NCBI GenBank assembly: GCA_016714445.1
Contig: JADJNF010000003.1
Coordinates: 1-64,000 of the forward strand
From: Saprospiraceae bacterium
GTDB lineage: Bacteria; Bacteroidota; Bacteroidia; Chitinophagales; Saprospiraceae
Reading direction: 5' to 3'
Length of the DNA: 64,000 nt
Shown: positions 28,474-37,727 of the stretch, piece after piece
Position numbering within the stretch: the first letter of the stretch is position 1
Layout of the letters: the number at the start of each line of letters is the position of its first letter
Made by a program: the position numbers and the translations under genes
Notes under the pieces: model-generated
What the model was told of the DNA's origin: nothing
The model's input: the letters and a program-made list of their open reading frames with translations, nothing else
Databases searched by the model: none

Positions 28474-30210
28474 ATGATATCAATTAGATTTTTATATATA
28501 TTTTTAGTTTTTACGCTGTTTTTTTCTTCTTGTAAGGTCAAACAAGTATTACCATCTGGAGCGACACTTGTAAGTCAAATCAGTCTAGCACGGGTAGACA
28601 AAATGCCTTTTCACCCAAAACCATATAAATACAGAGATTGGAAAAAAACGGCAATTGATTTTGATAACTATATTTTTGATTTCAATCAGAAAGGAAAAAA
28701 CCTGCCCTTTGTATGGCTGGATGGTATGAAAAGGAATTTCCCGGATACTACTTTTGGTATTTTTACAGCTCTCGGAGACATCAGAATGGGTGCCGCTGTC
28801 AATAATGGAGAAAATCACGAAGCACTTGGTGCACTCGGTGCAGTATTGGGAGCTACGATGGTGGGAATAGACAAAAGTGATCAGAAAGGAAGGAATTATG
28901 TACGTATGCTGCGAAATTATTTTGCCAAAGACAATGGCTGGAATGTTATTCAAAATTTTACTAACAAAGGAGCCCACATCGGAGGTGGATATGGCAATGA
29001 TTTTTGGTATGAAATACACAATAACGTGCTTTTTTATGCAGTAGCCGATAAGTATCGTGATGAAGCAGATTTTGATGAAGTTTTATATCAAATCGCTGAG
29101 CAGTTTTACAAGTCTGACTCTGTTATGGGTGACAGTTACAGCTATTCATACTTTGATTTTAAAGAAATGAAAGGTCATGTCAATCACATACCTACACAAG
29201 AAGATGTAGCTGGTGGATATGCATTTATATTGTATAGTGCTTATCAGAAATTTGGCGACAAAAAGTATTTAAAGGCTGCTCAAAACGCACTTAATGTATT
29301 GTACAATCAAAAAGAAAATAGATATTACGAAGCTATGATGCCCATAGCGGCTCACATCGGAGCAAGAATGAATGCTGAGTTAGGTACTAATTATGACATC
29401 AGCAGATACCTCAACTGGACCTTTGATGGTGACGCTGTAGGTCGTGAAGGATGGGGCGTATTGGTAGATAATTGGGGAGGCTACGATGTCAGTGGACTTG
29501 GAGGTAGCACGGTGCACAATGGTGGTTATGGCTTCCTGATGAATACTTTTGACCTGATGCTGCCGCTATCGGTAATTGTCAGATATGATCAGCGTTATAG
29601 CAATGCGGTCGGCAAGTGGGCGCTAAATGCATCCAATGCTGCGAGATTTTGTTATCCGTATGAGATGCCGGATTCGCTTCAGGCCATTCCGGAACACAAG
29701 GCCATTACCAGAGATGTCATAGCTTATGAGGGAGTGATTAAAGAATCTATCTACCCAGAATTCAAAGGCATCACCCCGTTTGCACAGGGAGACGGACCAC
29801 TTTGGTATCCCAATATGCCCAAAGAAACGATGTTTTCTGTCTACGGAAGTGGTCATGTGGGCTTTTTTGGTGGCATCATTAAAAGTACCAATGTGCCGGA
29901 AATCCTACAAATCAACTGCACGATGGCTGACTTTTTCGCCAGTCAAAAGAGTTATGACACCTATCTGTATTTTAATCCTTATGCTGAAAGTAAAAAAGTC
30001 GATATTGATCTTGGTCAAAATACTTATCATCTCTACGACCTGAATTCCAAAAAAATACTGGTTAAAAATGCAAAAGGAAAAACTGATTTTACGATTCCAG
30101 CCCAATCTTCAACTGTCTTAGTGTTGATCCCAATTGACAAGAAATTTATGACCAAAGATGGAAAACTTTATGCCGGAGATGTTGTAGTGGATTATTGGTT
30201 TGGGAAGTAA
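28474..30210 (+). CDS. Lipoprotein consisting of the unassigned PUL helical domain
   Basis: 578 residues; lipobox FSSC gives a lipidated Cys at residue 20. The remainder matches the N-terminal domain of the protein at 18712-21834 block by block: YKYRDWKKTAIDFDNYIFD, DFWYEIHNNVLFYAVAD, QEDVAGGYAFILYSAYQKFG, ARMNAELGTNYDI, NWGGYDVSGLGGS, RYDQRYSNAVGKWALNASNAARFCYP. Shared acidic residues include the Asp of YDVSGL/MDVSGL, one in DFWYE/DWWYD, and Glu in the QEDVAGG/KEPEAAG block; these are candidates for catalysis. It ends the PUL. The paired surface (T9SS) and lipid-anchored forms fit sequential depolymerisation, but no activity is known to me for this domain. Confidence 0.75.
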   Translation: MISIRFLYIFLVFTLFFSSCKVKQVLPSGATLVSQISLARVDKMPFHPKPYKYRDWKKTAIDFDNYIFDFNQKGKNLPFVWLDGMKRNFPDTTFGIFTALGDIRMGAAVNNGENHEALGALGAVLGATMVGIDKSDQKGRNYVRMLRNYFAKDNGWNVIQNFTNKGAHIGGGYGNDFWYEIHNNVLFYAVADKYRDEADFDEVLYQIAEQFYKSDSVMGDSYSYSYFDFKEMKGHVNHIPTQEDVAGGYAFILYSAYQKFGDKKYLKAAQNALNVLYNQKENRYYEAMMPIAAHIGARMNAELGTNYDISRYLNWTFDGDAVGREGWGVLVDNWGGYDVSGLGGSTVHNGGYGFLMNTFDLMLPLSVIVRYDQRYSNAVGKWALNASNAARFCYPYEMPDSLQAIPEHKAITRDVIAYEGVIKESIYPEFKGITPFAQGDGPLWYPNMPKETMFSVYGSGHVGFFGGIIKSTNVPEILQINCTMADFFASQKSYDTYLYFNPYAESKKVDIDLGQNTYHLYDLNSKKILVKNAKGKTDFTIPAQSSTVLVLIPIDKKFMTKDGKLYAGDVVVDYWFGK

Positions 30211-30223
30211 GTGTAAGACGACG

Positions 30224-30583
30224 TCAACTTTTCTTTTTTAACTCAAACCATGTCCAGACTGCTGTAGCAATATCGACACCTGCAAAAAGCAAAAGACTAC
30301 TTTTGGTTTGACCGGAAACAACCAAAAGGAGAAAACCAGCAGCAACAAAAATTCTGAACCAAACCGTTGACAGGACAACTTCTTTGCTTCCAGATGTATT
30401 GATGCTGTAATAAGGAATAACAAGGGCAAGCACAAGAACACCAAGCACCTTAATCCATATTTCTACCGGTGGGTCAAAACCAAACATACCCAGTAGTGTG
30501 GCAGGAATAAAAATAAGCTGCAATCCTGTGATCAGAACATAGATTCCCTGAACGGTTAGAGAAAGATAATTTAATTTTTGCAT
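30224..30583 (-). CDS. Small integral membrane protein
   Basis: 119 residues with four predicted membrane segments (about 8-28, 42-62, 68-88, 92-112) and a basic C-terminus (ELKKKS). It is similar in size and hydrophobic pattern to small DUF4345-like membrane proteins, but no diagnostic motif was found. It converges on the PUL with a 13-base gap and is not part of that operon. Confidence 0.65.
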   Translation of the reverse strand: MQKLNYLSLTVQGIYVLITGLQLIFIPATLLGMFGFDPPVEIWIKVLGVLVLALVIPYYSINTSGSKEVVLSTVWFRIFVAAGFLLLVVSGQTKSSLLLFAGVDIATAVWTWFELKKKS

Positions 30584-30831
30584 GACAAATAAAATTTTAA
30601 TTTTGTTAATTATTTAATGTTTTAAGCGAACTACTTTTTGTATTGACAGGTTATTTTGTCAATAGATTACAAATATCTGAAATTTAATTGTAATGTTTGT
30701 ATTGTTATATAGATTTCAAAATATCACTTGTTAGAAAAAAGATAATAGTTTTAATATCAATAGGGAATTGATTGAGTTTGATCGTTATGATATTAATATT
30801 TTTATATACATTACTTGAACAATTTTACTCT

Positions 30832-32277
30832 ATGAAATATATCATTTTCACACTATTTAATGTGATTGTTTCAAACGCATTTTGTGCTATTCGTTATGTC
30901 ACACAAAGCGGAGCAGGAGCGTTCAATGCCACTAGCTGGTCAAACGCCGCTTCAGGGGATAATTTGCAATCCGTCATCAACAGTGCTACAACAGGAGATG
31001 AAATCTGGGTAGCAGCCGGAACATACTTTACTACTACAGGAACAAACAGAGCCATTTCTTTCAGTATGCGAAACGGGATAGTTATTTTAGGAAGTTTTGC
31101 AGGAACAGAAACGCTTTTATCTCAACGAAATTTGGCCAATGGACTGAGCAGTATTTTAAGCGGTGAAATTGGATTTGCTGGGATAAGTGACAACAGCTAT
31201 CACACGGTGAGCAATTCAGGTTTAAACAATACAGCAATCATAGATGGATTTATCATCCGTGATGCCAATGATGACAGAGCAGCTACCATAACTGACGGAT
31301 TAGGTGGTGGAATTTACAACAATGGAAGTGGAGCCGGAAATGTGTGCAGTCCAACCATACGCAATTGTCTTATTACCAACAATTATGCTACATTTGGTGG
31401 AGGTATTTTTAATAGTGGTTATAATGGCGGTAATGCGAGTCCTATAATTATAAATTGTGTAATTACAAATAATGAAGCTTCTGGTGGAGGTGGCATTGAC
31501 AATTTTGGCTTACTTAACGGCAATGCAAGCCCTACGATAACCAATTGTGTAATTTACAATAATCATGCAACATTTCGGGCAGGTGGTATGTACTGTTGGG
31601 GTGGAAACAACGGAAATACAAATCCCATAGTTACAAACACATCTTTTGTCAATAATAGTGCGGTTGATGGTGGAGGAGTTGTGTCAGACAGGCTCAATTC
31701 AGGTGGAGGAAGTTCCGGGAACAGCAATCCCAGTTTCAGAAATTGTATATTTTGGGGGAATACTGCATCCGGTACCGGGCCACAATTTTTTCTACTGGGT
31801 GGAGCTACCTTTGCAGCTACCTTTACAGATATAAATCTGACAGGTCAAACTTCACCGCACATCATTTCAGGTAGTGGAACAGGAAATCAAAATGTTGATC
31901 CATTATTTTCCAATATTGTAATGGGCGCAGGTGATGATGGCATATGGTTGACCCATGATGATGGCTTGAACCTCATGTTTAATAGTCCTCTCATAAATGC
32001 GGGTGATCCAACCGTAACATCTCCGACAACTGATATTTTCGGCTATACCAGGACCGGAATATTTGACCTGGGTGCCTATGAATGTCGCAGATATATTTTT
32101 ATCGGGCCCGGCAATCAATGGACAACAGACACTGATTGGGATGTTGGGACCGTTCCTCCTAGTTTGTATCAGGGTACCATCATTATTGATGCCGAATGTG
32201 AAAAAGTAGGTTTGGAATTGCCATTTAATAGTCAATTGATTATTAATCCGGGCAAGGTACTGATTGTTAAGGAGTAG
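30832..32277 (+). CDS. Secreted right-handed beta-helix protein
   Basis: 481 residues from the ATG at 30832, which gives a clear signal peptide (MKYIIFTLFNVIVSNAFC); the frame is open further upstream but without support. The body is a parallel beta-helix of Pmp/choice-of-anchor Q type: repeated NCxITNN...GGGI and NxASP(T/I) turns (about residues 130-300), an NCIFWGN rung, and the SPLINAGDP...DIFGYTR...DLGAYE ending typical of these domains. A short domain (YIFIGPGNQWTTDTDW...) follows at the C-terminus; it has no complete T9SS tail, so it may be truncated relative to homologues. Likely a surface adhesin or polysaccharide-active protein; no catalytic residues recognised. Confidence 0.75.
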   Translation: MKYIIFTLFNVIVSNAFCAIRYVTQSGAGAFNATSWSNAASGDNLQSVINSATTGDEIWVAAGTYFTTTGTNRAISFSMRNGIVILGSFAGTETLLSQRNLANGLSSILSGEIGFAGISDNSYHTVSNSGLNNTAIIDGFIIRDANDDRAATITDGLGGGIYNNGSGAGNVCSPTIRNCLITNNYATFGGGIFNSGYNGGNASPIIINCVITNNEASGGGGIDNFGLLNGNASPTITNCVIYNNHATFRAGGMYCWGGNNGNTNPIVTNTSFVNNSAVDGGGVVSDRLNSGGGSSGNSNPSFRNCIFWGNTASGTGPQFFLLGGATFAATFTDINLTGQTSPHIISGSGTGNQNVDPLFSNIVMGAGDDGIWLTHDDGLNLMFNSPLINAGDPTVTSPTTDIFGYTRTGIFDLGAYECRRYIFIGPGNQWTTDTDWDVGTVPPSLYQGTIIIDAECEKVGLELPFNSQLIINPGKVLIVKE

Positions 32278-32880
32278 AGTAGTCAATTCTGTTTGAATAA
32301 TATTTTACTCAAAATAAATTGCATTTTCCAATTTATTGATGTTGAATATAATGGCGACAGAATTTTTTGAAAAATAAATTCTCGTCGGTATAATGAACTT
32401 ATCTTTTTATTATTGGCATGAAAGAATCTGAAATTAAATACCAGAAAAAAGCGGGTGTATTTCATTTTTACAGAAACACCCATAAGTTGGGATGAATTAA
32501 TGGAATTCCTGAGTTATTTTAGTGCTTCCCAGCTTAAAATTTTACTTACAAAATGCAATAATGGGATGCTCCATAAACGTAGGATTCAGCATCCCGAATT
32601 CACCTGATAAATTGAATTCATTATGGTGTTGACGGTTTCTTTAGTGTTTACTTGGACTTTTATGTGTGTTGCCAATGACGTTATTCCCCAATCCTTGTTA
32701 ATACTAATTGATATCATCAATCCAATAAAAGTTCTATTTGGTAATTCTTGTAAATGCAATATCTTTGTCTAAATTTTACGTTGTGCCTGATATAAAGTTA
32801 ATTATATCTAAACCTGCCAAAGGAGTTCAAAAGTTATTTTGTTGTCTAAATAAATTATCAAAGTTTTTAAAATCTATGAA
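32278..32880. other. 603-base gap: repeats and one good promoter
   Basis: No gene was found. The gap holds an 8-bp inverted repeat (GGGATGCT 32563-32570 / AGCATCCC 32588-32595), a 6-bp one (32453-32458 / 32476-32481), and a 23-base sequence at 32371-32393 that occurs again, inverted and identical, at 43168-43190. The promoter at 32737-32767 is listed separately. Confidence 0.5.
32737..32767 (+). promoter_or_regulatory. Bacteroidota-type promoter for the DUF4139 gene
   Basis: TTTG at 32737-32740 (-33 box), a 19-base spacer and TATCTTTG at 32760-32767 (-7 box) match the consensus fully. Transcription would begin near 32774, giving a 5' leader of about 107 bases before the ATG at 32881. Confidence 0.6.
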
Positions 32881-34751
32881 ATGAAAAAGTATTGTAATTT
32901 ATTAAAATTATTTTTGGTAACCTCATTATTTAGCACCAACTTTAATTACACATTTGCTCAGGTCAAAATTACAACAACCAAGGTTATAGAAACAACTTTA
33001 TTTTTAAATGGTGCATTTGTAAAACGTGAAGCGAACCTTAATGTAAATAAAGGTAATACTAAAATTATCGTTGAGAAAATACCAAGAAATATAGAATTGA
33101 AGACGTTACAGGTTGATGTTGATCGATTAGCTCGTATTCTGACCGTTAAACCATTTATAAAGACGATAAAAGGTCAATTAGACTCTGTAGTTATTTTTTC
33201 TTTGAATAATAGACTGCAAAGTTTGGAAAAGCAGCAAAAGTAAATGAAAAAAAGTTATTAGTACTGAAAGAAACTGAATCTTTATTGAAAAAAAATCAAC
33301 CATCATTTATAAAAGAAAATGCTATTGCCACAAGTGAACTGATTAAAATAATCGAACTGAATAAAACAACCCTGACAGAAGTGTATACTGCCGAAATTGA
33401 TATTTTAGAGGAACAGAAGTCCCTTCAAAAACAAATTAAAGAAGTCAGACATGAGATTTTAAAGGCAATAACACCCAATACAACTGAGTATGTAGAACTT
33501 TGGGTTGAGGTTGCATCTGCAAGTGACAGGAATTTGAATTTGACCTTGAGTTATTTTACCAACCATGCTTCATGGAAACCTTTGTATGATTTCAGAGTAG
33601 ATGATGCATCCAAACCAGTACAGGCAAATCTGAAAGCAGGAATCATTCAAAACACAGGTGAAGACTGGCAAGACATTAAACTGTCTGTGTCTAATGGCAG
33701 TCCGTCCGGTAATGAAGCTTATACAAAGGCACAGCCATGGATTTTGAATTTTCGAAGGTTTACGACAAACAATACGGATAAAGCATACAATCCCAACATA
33801 AAACATATATCAGGACGTATTACAGATTATAATGGAGAGCCACTAATTGGCGCAAATATTCTTGTCAAAGAAAACTCTTCCATCGGAACAATAACTGATG
33901 TTGATGGTAAATTCTATCTGCCGGTTCCATCAGGAGGAAAAACAGTAATGGTTTCATATACTGGTTACAACACTTATGAAGGGATAATTTCAGAGGCTAT
34001 TATGCATATAAAATTGGAAGAAGGTAGGCTTCTGGATGAAATTGTTGTAACTGGTGCTATTGGAGGGGAAATCAAGCAAAAGATACCTGATGATCAAATC
34101 CTGAAAGACTTATATGTGGAACCTTCAAAAATATCGTATCAAGCCACCACTTTTTCGTATGACATGATCGATAAGGTTACCCTGCTGAACGGTACAGAAT
34201 ATATCAATCTTGAAGTAATCGAAAAAGAGATACCTACAATATATGAATACTATTGTGCACCCAAGATTGATACATCAGCTTTTCTTATAGCCAGATTAGC
34301 AAATTGGCAGGATTACAATCTTTTGGATGGAGAGATAAACTTATATTTTGAAGGAAAATATTTGGGGACATCATTGCTAAACACTAAGCTGGCAAATGAT
34401 ACTCTCGATATATCATTAGGAAGGGATAACGGTATTATTGTAACCAGAACAAAAGTAAAAGATTTTTCAAAAAAATCATATTTTTCAAACACTATAACTG
34501 AAAACAGAGTGTATGCCATCGTGGTTAAAAATAACAAACCACAAAACATAAAAATCGTAATCGAAGAAAGTATACCTATTACCACAAATAAGGAAATAGT
34601 AATATCAGGAGTAGAAGCTAAATCCGGTACTATAGATCCTGACAAAAAAATTGCTAAATGGATGTTGTCTATTGACCCAAACAAAGAAGTGGAACAAAGA
34701 ATATCCTTTACAGTCAAATATCCATCTAATGAACGGGTGACTCTTGATTAG
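32881..34751 (+). pseudogene. DUF4140/DUF4139 (MuiA-like) surface protein split by one frameshift
   Basis: The first 120 codons have a signal peptide (ending TFAQ) and a DUF4140-like domain (TTLFLNGAFVKREANLNVNKG, VEKIPRNIELKTLQVDVD). The frame stops at 33241-33243. The -1 frame continues from about 33231 (AAKVNEKKLLVLKETESLL, coiled coil), then DUF4139 (YVELWVEVAS...SYFTNHASWKPLYDFRVD, NTGEDWQDIKLSVSNG) to 34751. Within DUF4139 sits a carboxypeptidase-regulatory-like insert (about 33795-34060, GRITDYNGEPLIGANILVKE) ending in LLDEIVVTGAIGG, a SusC-like hinge. One extra A in GAAAAGC at 33227-33233 would join the two halves into a protein of about 623 residues. Function of the family is unproven. 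Confidence 0.75.
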
Positions 34752-35085
34752 TAAGCGCTTAATTGTTATCCTGACTGTTTTGATTGACCTTTTCATTTTT
34801 AATCAAAACTTTGGCCGAAAAGTAAATATGTTTTGACATTATATCAACGAAATTCCAAAAAAAAATATCAAGACAATATTTTGACATAATGTAGTGACTA
34901 CAAATAAGGGCTTTTGGCTACGATAAAAATTTGTCCATTATATTTTGAAAAATTGAAAAACAAAAATTGAAATAGATTCTTCATAGCAATTTTAATTCCT
35001 GGTAATTGCGAAATACAGAAAATGAACAGGGAATACAGACATCTCTGAAAGAACACTAAACATATTCATCGTAGTCAAGTTAATT

Positions 35086-35253
35086 AACCGTAAATATGCA
35101 TTAGAAAATCTATTACGAACCTAACTTGCTGCAAATCAGAAGCTTCGCCAACTTATCTTCTATAACCATAGCGGTGCTATGCTTTTCGAAGCTAAGTCGC
35201 TGATTTATTGCAATTTAGTCTCTCACTACGAATTCTAATGCATAATTACGGTT
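35086..35253. repeat. Long imperfect palindrome (MITE-like or large hairpin)
   Basis: Outer arms 35086-35106 and 35233-35253 are inverted copies with one mismatch in 21 bases. Inner parts also pair imperfectly (GCAAATCAG.AGCTTCG against CGAAGCTAAGTCGCTGATTTATTGC). The centre is a perfect CATAGC-GGT-GCTATG hairpin (35167-35181). The arms extend weakly to GTTAA/TTAAC outside. It encodes no protein. The rest of the 34752-35326 gap shows nothing else. Confidence 0.7.
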
Positions 35254-35269
35254 TAACAATTTATTGTTT

Positions 35270-35277
35270 TATCTTTG
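35270..35277 (+). promoter_or_regulatory. Candidate -7 box for the DUF6855-like gene
   Basis: TATCTTTG fits TAnnTTTG, 50 bases before the ATG at 35327. No TTTG at the proper -33 spacing. Confidence 0.4.
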
Positions 35278-35326
35278 GTAATGTATTGGTTCATTTTTTA
35301 TGTTACTAAAATTGAAAATTATCATA

Positions 35327-35728
35327 ATGGAACAGGGGACTAAAGAAAATCCGTGGAAATTAAAGACACCACCTTTGACATCAGATTACGAAATGTACAA
35401 AGATATCAAAGATGGAAAAGAAGTCATCGTATGTGTGGTCGGTAAAACCACGTTGCTTTATGACTATCGTTGCCTGGCAGATCTCCATCAAATGCTTACG
35501 AATCATGGGGACTGGATGGAATTAGGAAGTTCAGATGAACAAAAGCCTGCTAAACCTGGCACCGTGGAAGCCTGGGGCAGATCAGAAGATAATCCTGCTG
35601 GAGGTTGGTATGGTCTTAAGAAAGGACTACGGGGTAGATTTGGGATGTATTTACCACCGCTGATGGAAAAATTGGGGCTGGAGGAAGTTACCCACGACCC
35701 GAAAGGCAATAAAATGAAAGCAAAATAA
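35327..35728 (+). CDS. Conserved hypothetical protein (DUF6855-like)
   Basis: 133 residues from the ATG at 35327, where the conserved MEQGTKENPWKLKTPP start lies; the frame begins earlier at 35300 but that extension is not conserved-looking. Characteristic blocks are GKTTLLYDYRCLADLHQML, GDWMELGSADEQ-like GDWMELGSSDEQKP, VEAWGRSEDNPAGGWYGLKKGLRGRFGMYLPPLME. No signal or membrane segment, so cytosolic. The family is widespread and highly conserved but uncharacterised; nothing in the context suggests a role. Confidence 0.75.
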   Translation: MEQGTKENPWKLKTPPLTSDYEMYKDIKDGKEVIVCVVGKTTLLYDYRCLADLHQMLTNHGDWMELGSSDEQKPAKPGTVEAWGRSEDNPAGGWYGLKKGLRGRFGMYLPPLMEKLGLEEVTHDPKGNKMKAK

Positions 35729-35797
35729 GAATGCATTTTTGAGCGTTGTAGATTCATCATATCTGTTATTTATTTTAATTCAACATAAATTTTTAAA

Positions 35798-36100
35798 GTG
35801 GCAAATAAGACCTCACAGCACATTTTAAATACAGCTGCTAATTTATTGGGTTTCTGTCTGTTTGTTATTACTTCTTTACACATATCCAGTAATACTGAAT
35901 TGTCTATTATTGACGAAATAACCTCGCTTGTAGCCCTGTTGCTGGTATTTTCATGTTTGTTCTCTTTTATATCTATTAGGACCATAGATATAAATCGTGA
36001 AAAATTATTTGAAACCATAGCAGATTATTTATTTATTATCTCCCTCGCCGGAATCTTAATGGTCATCATTCTTATCTTTTTTAATTTTGTGCATATTTAG
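35798..36100 (+). CDS. Small membrane protein of unknown function
   Basis: 100 residues, beginning at GTG 35798 (ANKTSQHILNTAANLLGFCLFVITSLHI). Three hydrophobic segments (about 13-30, 38-58, 75-97) with a charged loop RTIDINREKLFETIAD between the second and third. The same pattern occurs in a conserved Bacteroidota membrane protein family without a known role. It follows the DUF6855-like gene by 69 bases and may be cotranscribed. Confidence 0.65.
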   Translation: MANKTSQHILNTAANLLGFCLFVITSLHISSNTELSIIDEITSLVALLLVFSCLFSFISIRTIDINREKLFETIADYLFIISLAGILMVIILIFFNFVHI

Positions 36101-36507
36101 TGATATTATTCATTTTGTTTAATCGGAGGATACTATTTTTTTTTAAAATATAGTACTACTTTTAAATTAATGGAAAGCTAAATATCGGTAAATAAAATCC
36201 AGGTTTTTTTCAATAAAGGGACTAAGAAAGTTGAGAATAAAAAAATGCCTTTCTTTTACATCAGCCCCTGAATAGATTTATCACTACATTGATAAACAAA
36301 GATTTATCACTAAAACCGCAGTATAACCGACAATAAAATTACAATTGCCTGTAAAAATGGCAAATTTAAGGCTGTCCTGTATTCAATACACCAAAACCAT
36401 GAATTATGTAACATATAAATAGAATTATGTATCGCAATATGTTACATCTTGGCACACCTTTGTATGAAACAAAGAGATAAATTGGTATGATGAACTCAAG
36501 GGCTTAG
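36101..36507. other. 407-base gap without visible genes
   Basis: AT-rich, no open frame of note, no hairpin with a T-run and no clear promoter for the response regulator that follows. A short direct repeat (GATTTATCACTA, near 36277 and 36300) is the only feature. Confidence 0.4.
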
Positions 36508-36909
36508 ATGCAAACAATTTTAATAATAGAGGACAATGAAGGCATTCGCGACAATCTGATAGAATTTTTTGAATTGGAAGGTTACCACATTATTTCTGCA
36601 GTGAACGGAAGGTCAGGTATTTTACTTGCAATAGAGTTTATACCTGATTTGATCATATGTGATGTACTCATGTTTGAAATGGATGGTTACGAAGTATTGT
36701 TTCAACTTTTGAAATCGCCGACGACTGAGTTAATACCTTTTATTTTCAGCACGTCTATGTCCGAAAAAGTAGATAGATCAGAAGCTCTCAGTCTCGGTGC
36801 GGATGATTATATCATAAAACCATTCGATCCTGAACAACTGCTACAGATGGCCAGAAGATGGATTTTATCAGGAAGTACGCGCAAGAGACGCACCTTTTTT
36901 ACAGTTTAA
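36508..36909 (+). CDS. Single-domain response regulator (CheY-like)
   Basis: 133 residues: one receiver domain with the acidic pair in IEDN (residues 7-9), phosphoacceptor Asp in LIICDVLM (about residue 51), the conserved Ser/Thr in IFSTS (about 81), and Lys in IIKPFDP (about 103). There is no output domain, so it acts through protein contacts or phosphotransfer. The C-terminus RKRRTFFTV is basic. No histidine kinase is nearby. Its last 11 bases overlap the end of the convergent T9SS gene. Confidence 0.92.
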   Translation: MQTILIIEDNEGIRDNLIEFFELEGYHIISAVNGRSGILLAIEFIPDLIICDVLMFEMDGYEVLFQLLKSPTTELIPFIFSTSMSEKVDRSEALSLGADDYIIKPFDPEQLLQMARRWILSGSTRKRRTFFTV

Positions 36910-37717
36910 TAAATTTTCGCACCAACAAAATATTTCCTTTTGTATCTTTAAGAATTGCTACATACAAACCATTTGCCAAGTTACTAATATCCAGTGTTTT
37001 ATTCACACCATGTATGTTGTAGGCAAAAGAACCAGACAAACCGATCATAGTGACTGATGATACCGATTCATCGGAAATAGTAATAAAATCCTGGGCAGGG
37101 TTAGGGTAGAGATCAACATTATTGGCACTTTCAGGGTCATTGTATGAAGATGTCGAAGGACTGTTGAGAGTGAGTTGACCAAATATATTATTGTCTCCAT
37201 TGGTGTTGCCATTTTGATTGATGGCCAGCCCTGTAAAATAAAATTTTACTTTCCCGACATCTGTAGCGGGTGCTTTCCAGTTGGCAGTAAAGATTCCATT
37301 GGTTTTTGGAGATGATTGTACGATGTATTTTCTTAGTTTTTGTTGGATGACAAGTGTTTGTTGTTTGACTTTCTCTCCAAAACCGGACCATACTCCCATA
37401 TCACTGTTGGTGAGTGAGTCAAGGGATGACATCTGAAATCCATATGCTTTTGGGTTATTGGTCGCAGAGATCCGAACTCTTACGATATAAGTTTCTCCGG
37501 GATTGTAAAAGTTAACCAAAGTCGAATCAGATTTCATTACGTCCAAAGCTATAGATGGCTCAAAATTTCCTTTTACATCATGGCATGTAGCACATGAATT
37601 GTGGTTGGCTTCACCCGGCGCCTTGGTTACAGCCTGCGGTACCCCATTTGCGTTTGACATTAAAAACCACATACCTGCTAAGAGTATTCCTGTAACCCCA
37701 ACCTGCTTTTTCGACAT
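36899..37717 (-). CDS. Reeler-like (choice-of-anchor V) protein with CxxCH motif and T9SS tail
   Basis: 272 residues with a signal peptide (about 1-24). A CATCH motif (about residues 43-47) follows, the CxxCH signature of covalent c-type heme attachment, within APGEANHNSCATCH, the standard N-terminal signature of the choice-of-anchor V group. A beta-sandwich domain runs to about 190 (NPGETYIVRVRIS, KAYGFQMSSLD, FTANWKAPATDVGKVKFYFTGLAIN), then the type A sorting domain (VDLYPNPAQDF...LVRKFIKL). Probably a surface-exposed heme-binding or redox-associated protein; whether heme is really attached is not known. Upstream gene (acyltransferase) ends 11 bases before its start. Confidence 0.85.
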   Translation of the reverse strand: MSKKQVGVTGILLAGMWFLMSNANGVPQAVTKAPGEANHNSCATCHDVKGNFEPSIALDVMKSDSTLVNFYNPGETYIVRVRISATNNPKAYGFQMSSLDSLTNSDMGVWSGFGEKVKQQTLVIQQKLRKYIVQSSPKTNGIFTANWKAPATDVGKVKFYFTGLAINQNGNTNGDNNIFGQLTLNSPSTSSYNDPESANNVDLYPNPAQDFITISDESVSSVTMIGLSGSFAYNIHGVNKTLDISNLANGLYVAILKDTKGNILLVRKFIKL

Positions 37718-37727
37718 ACTTCATGTT

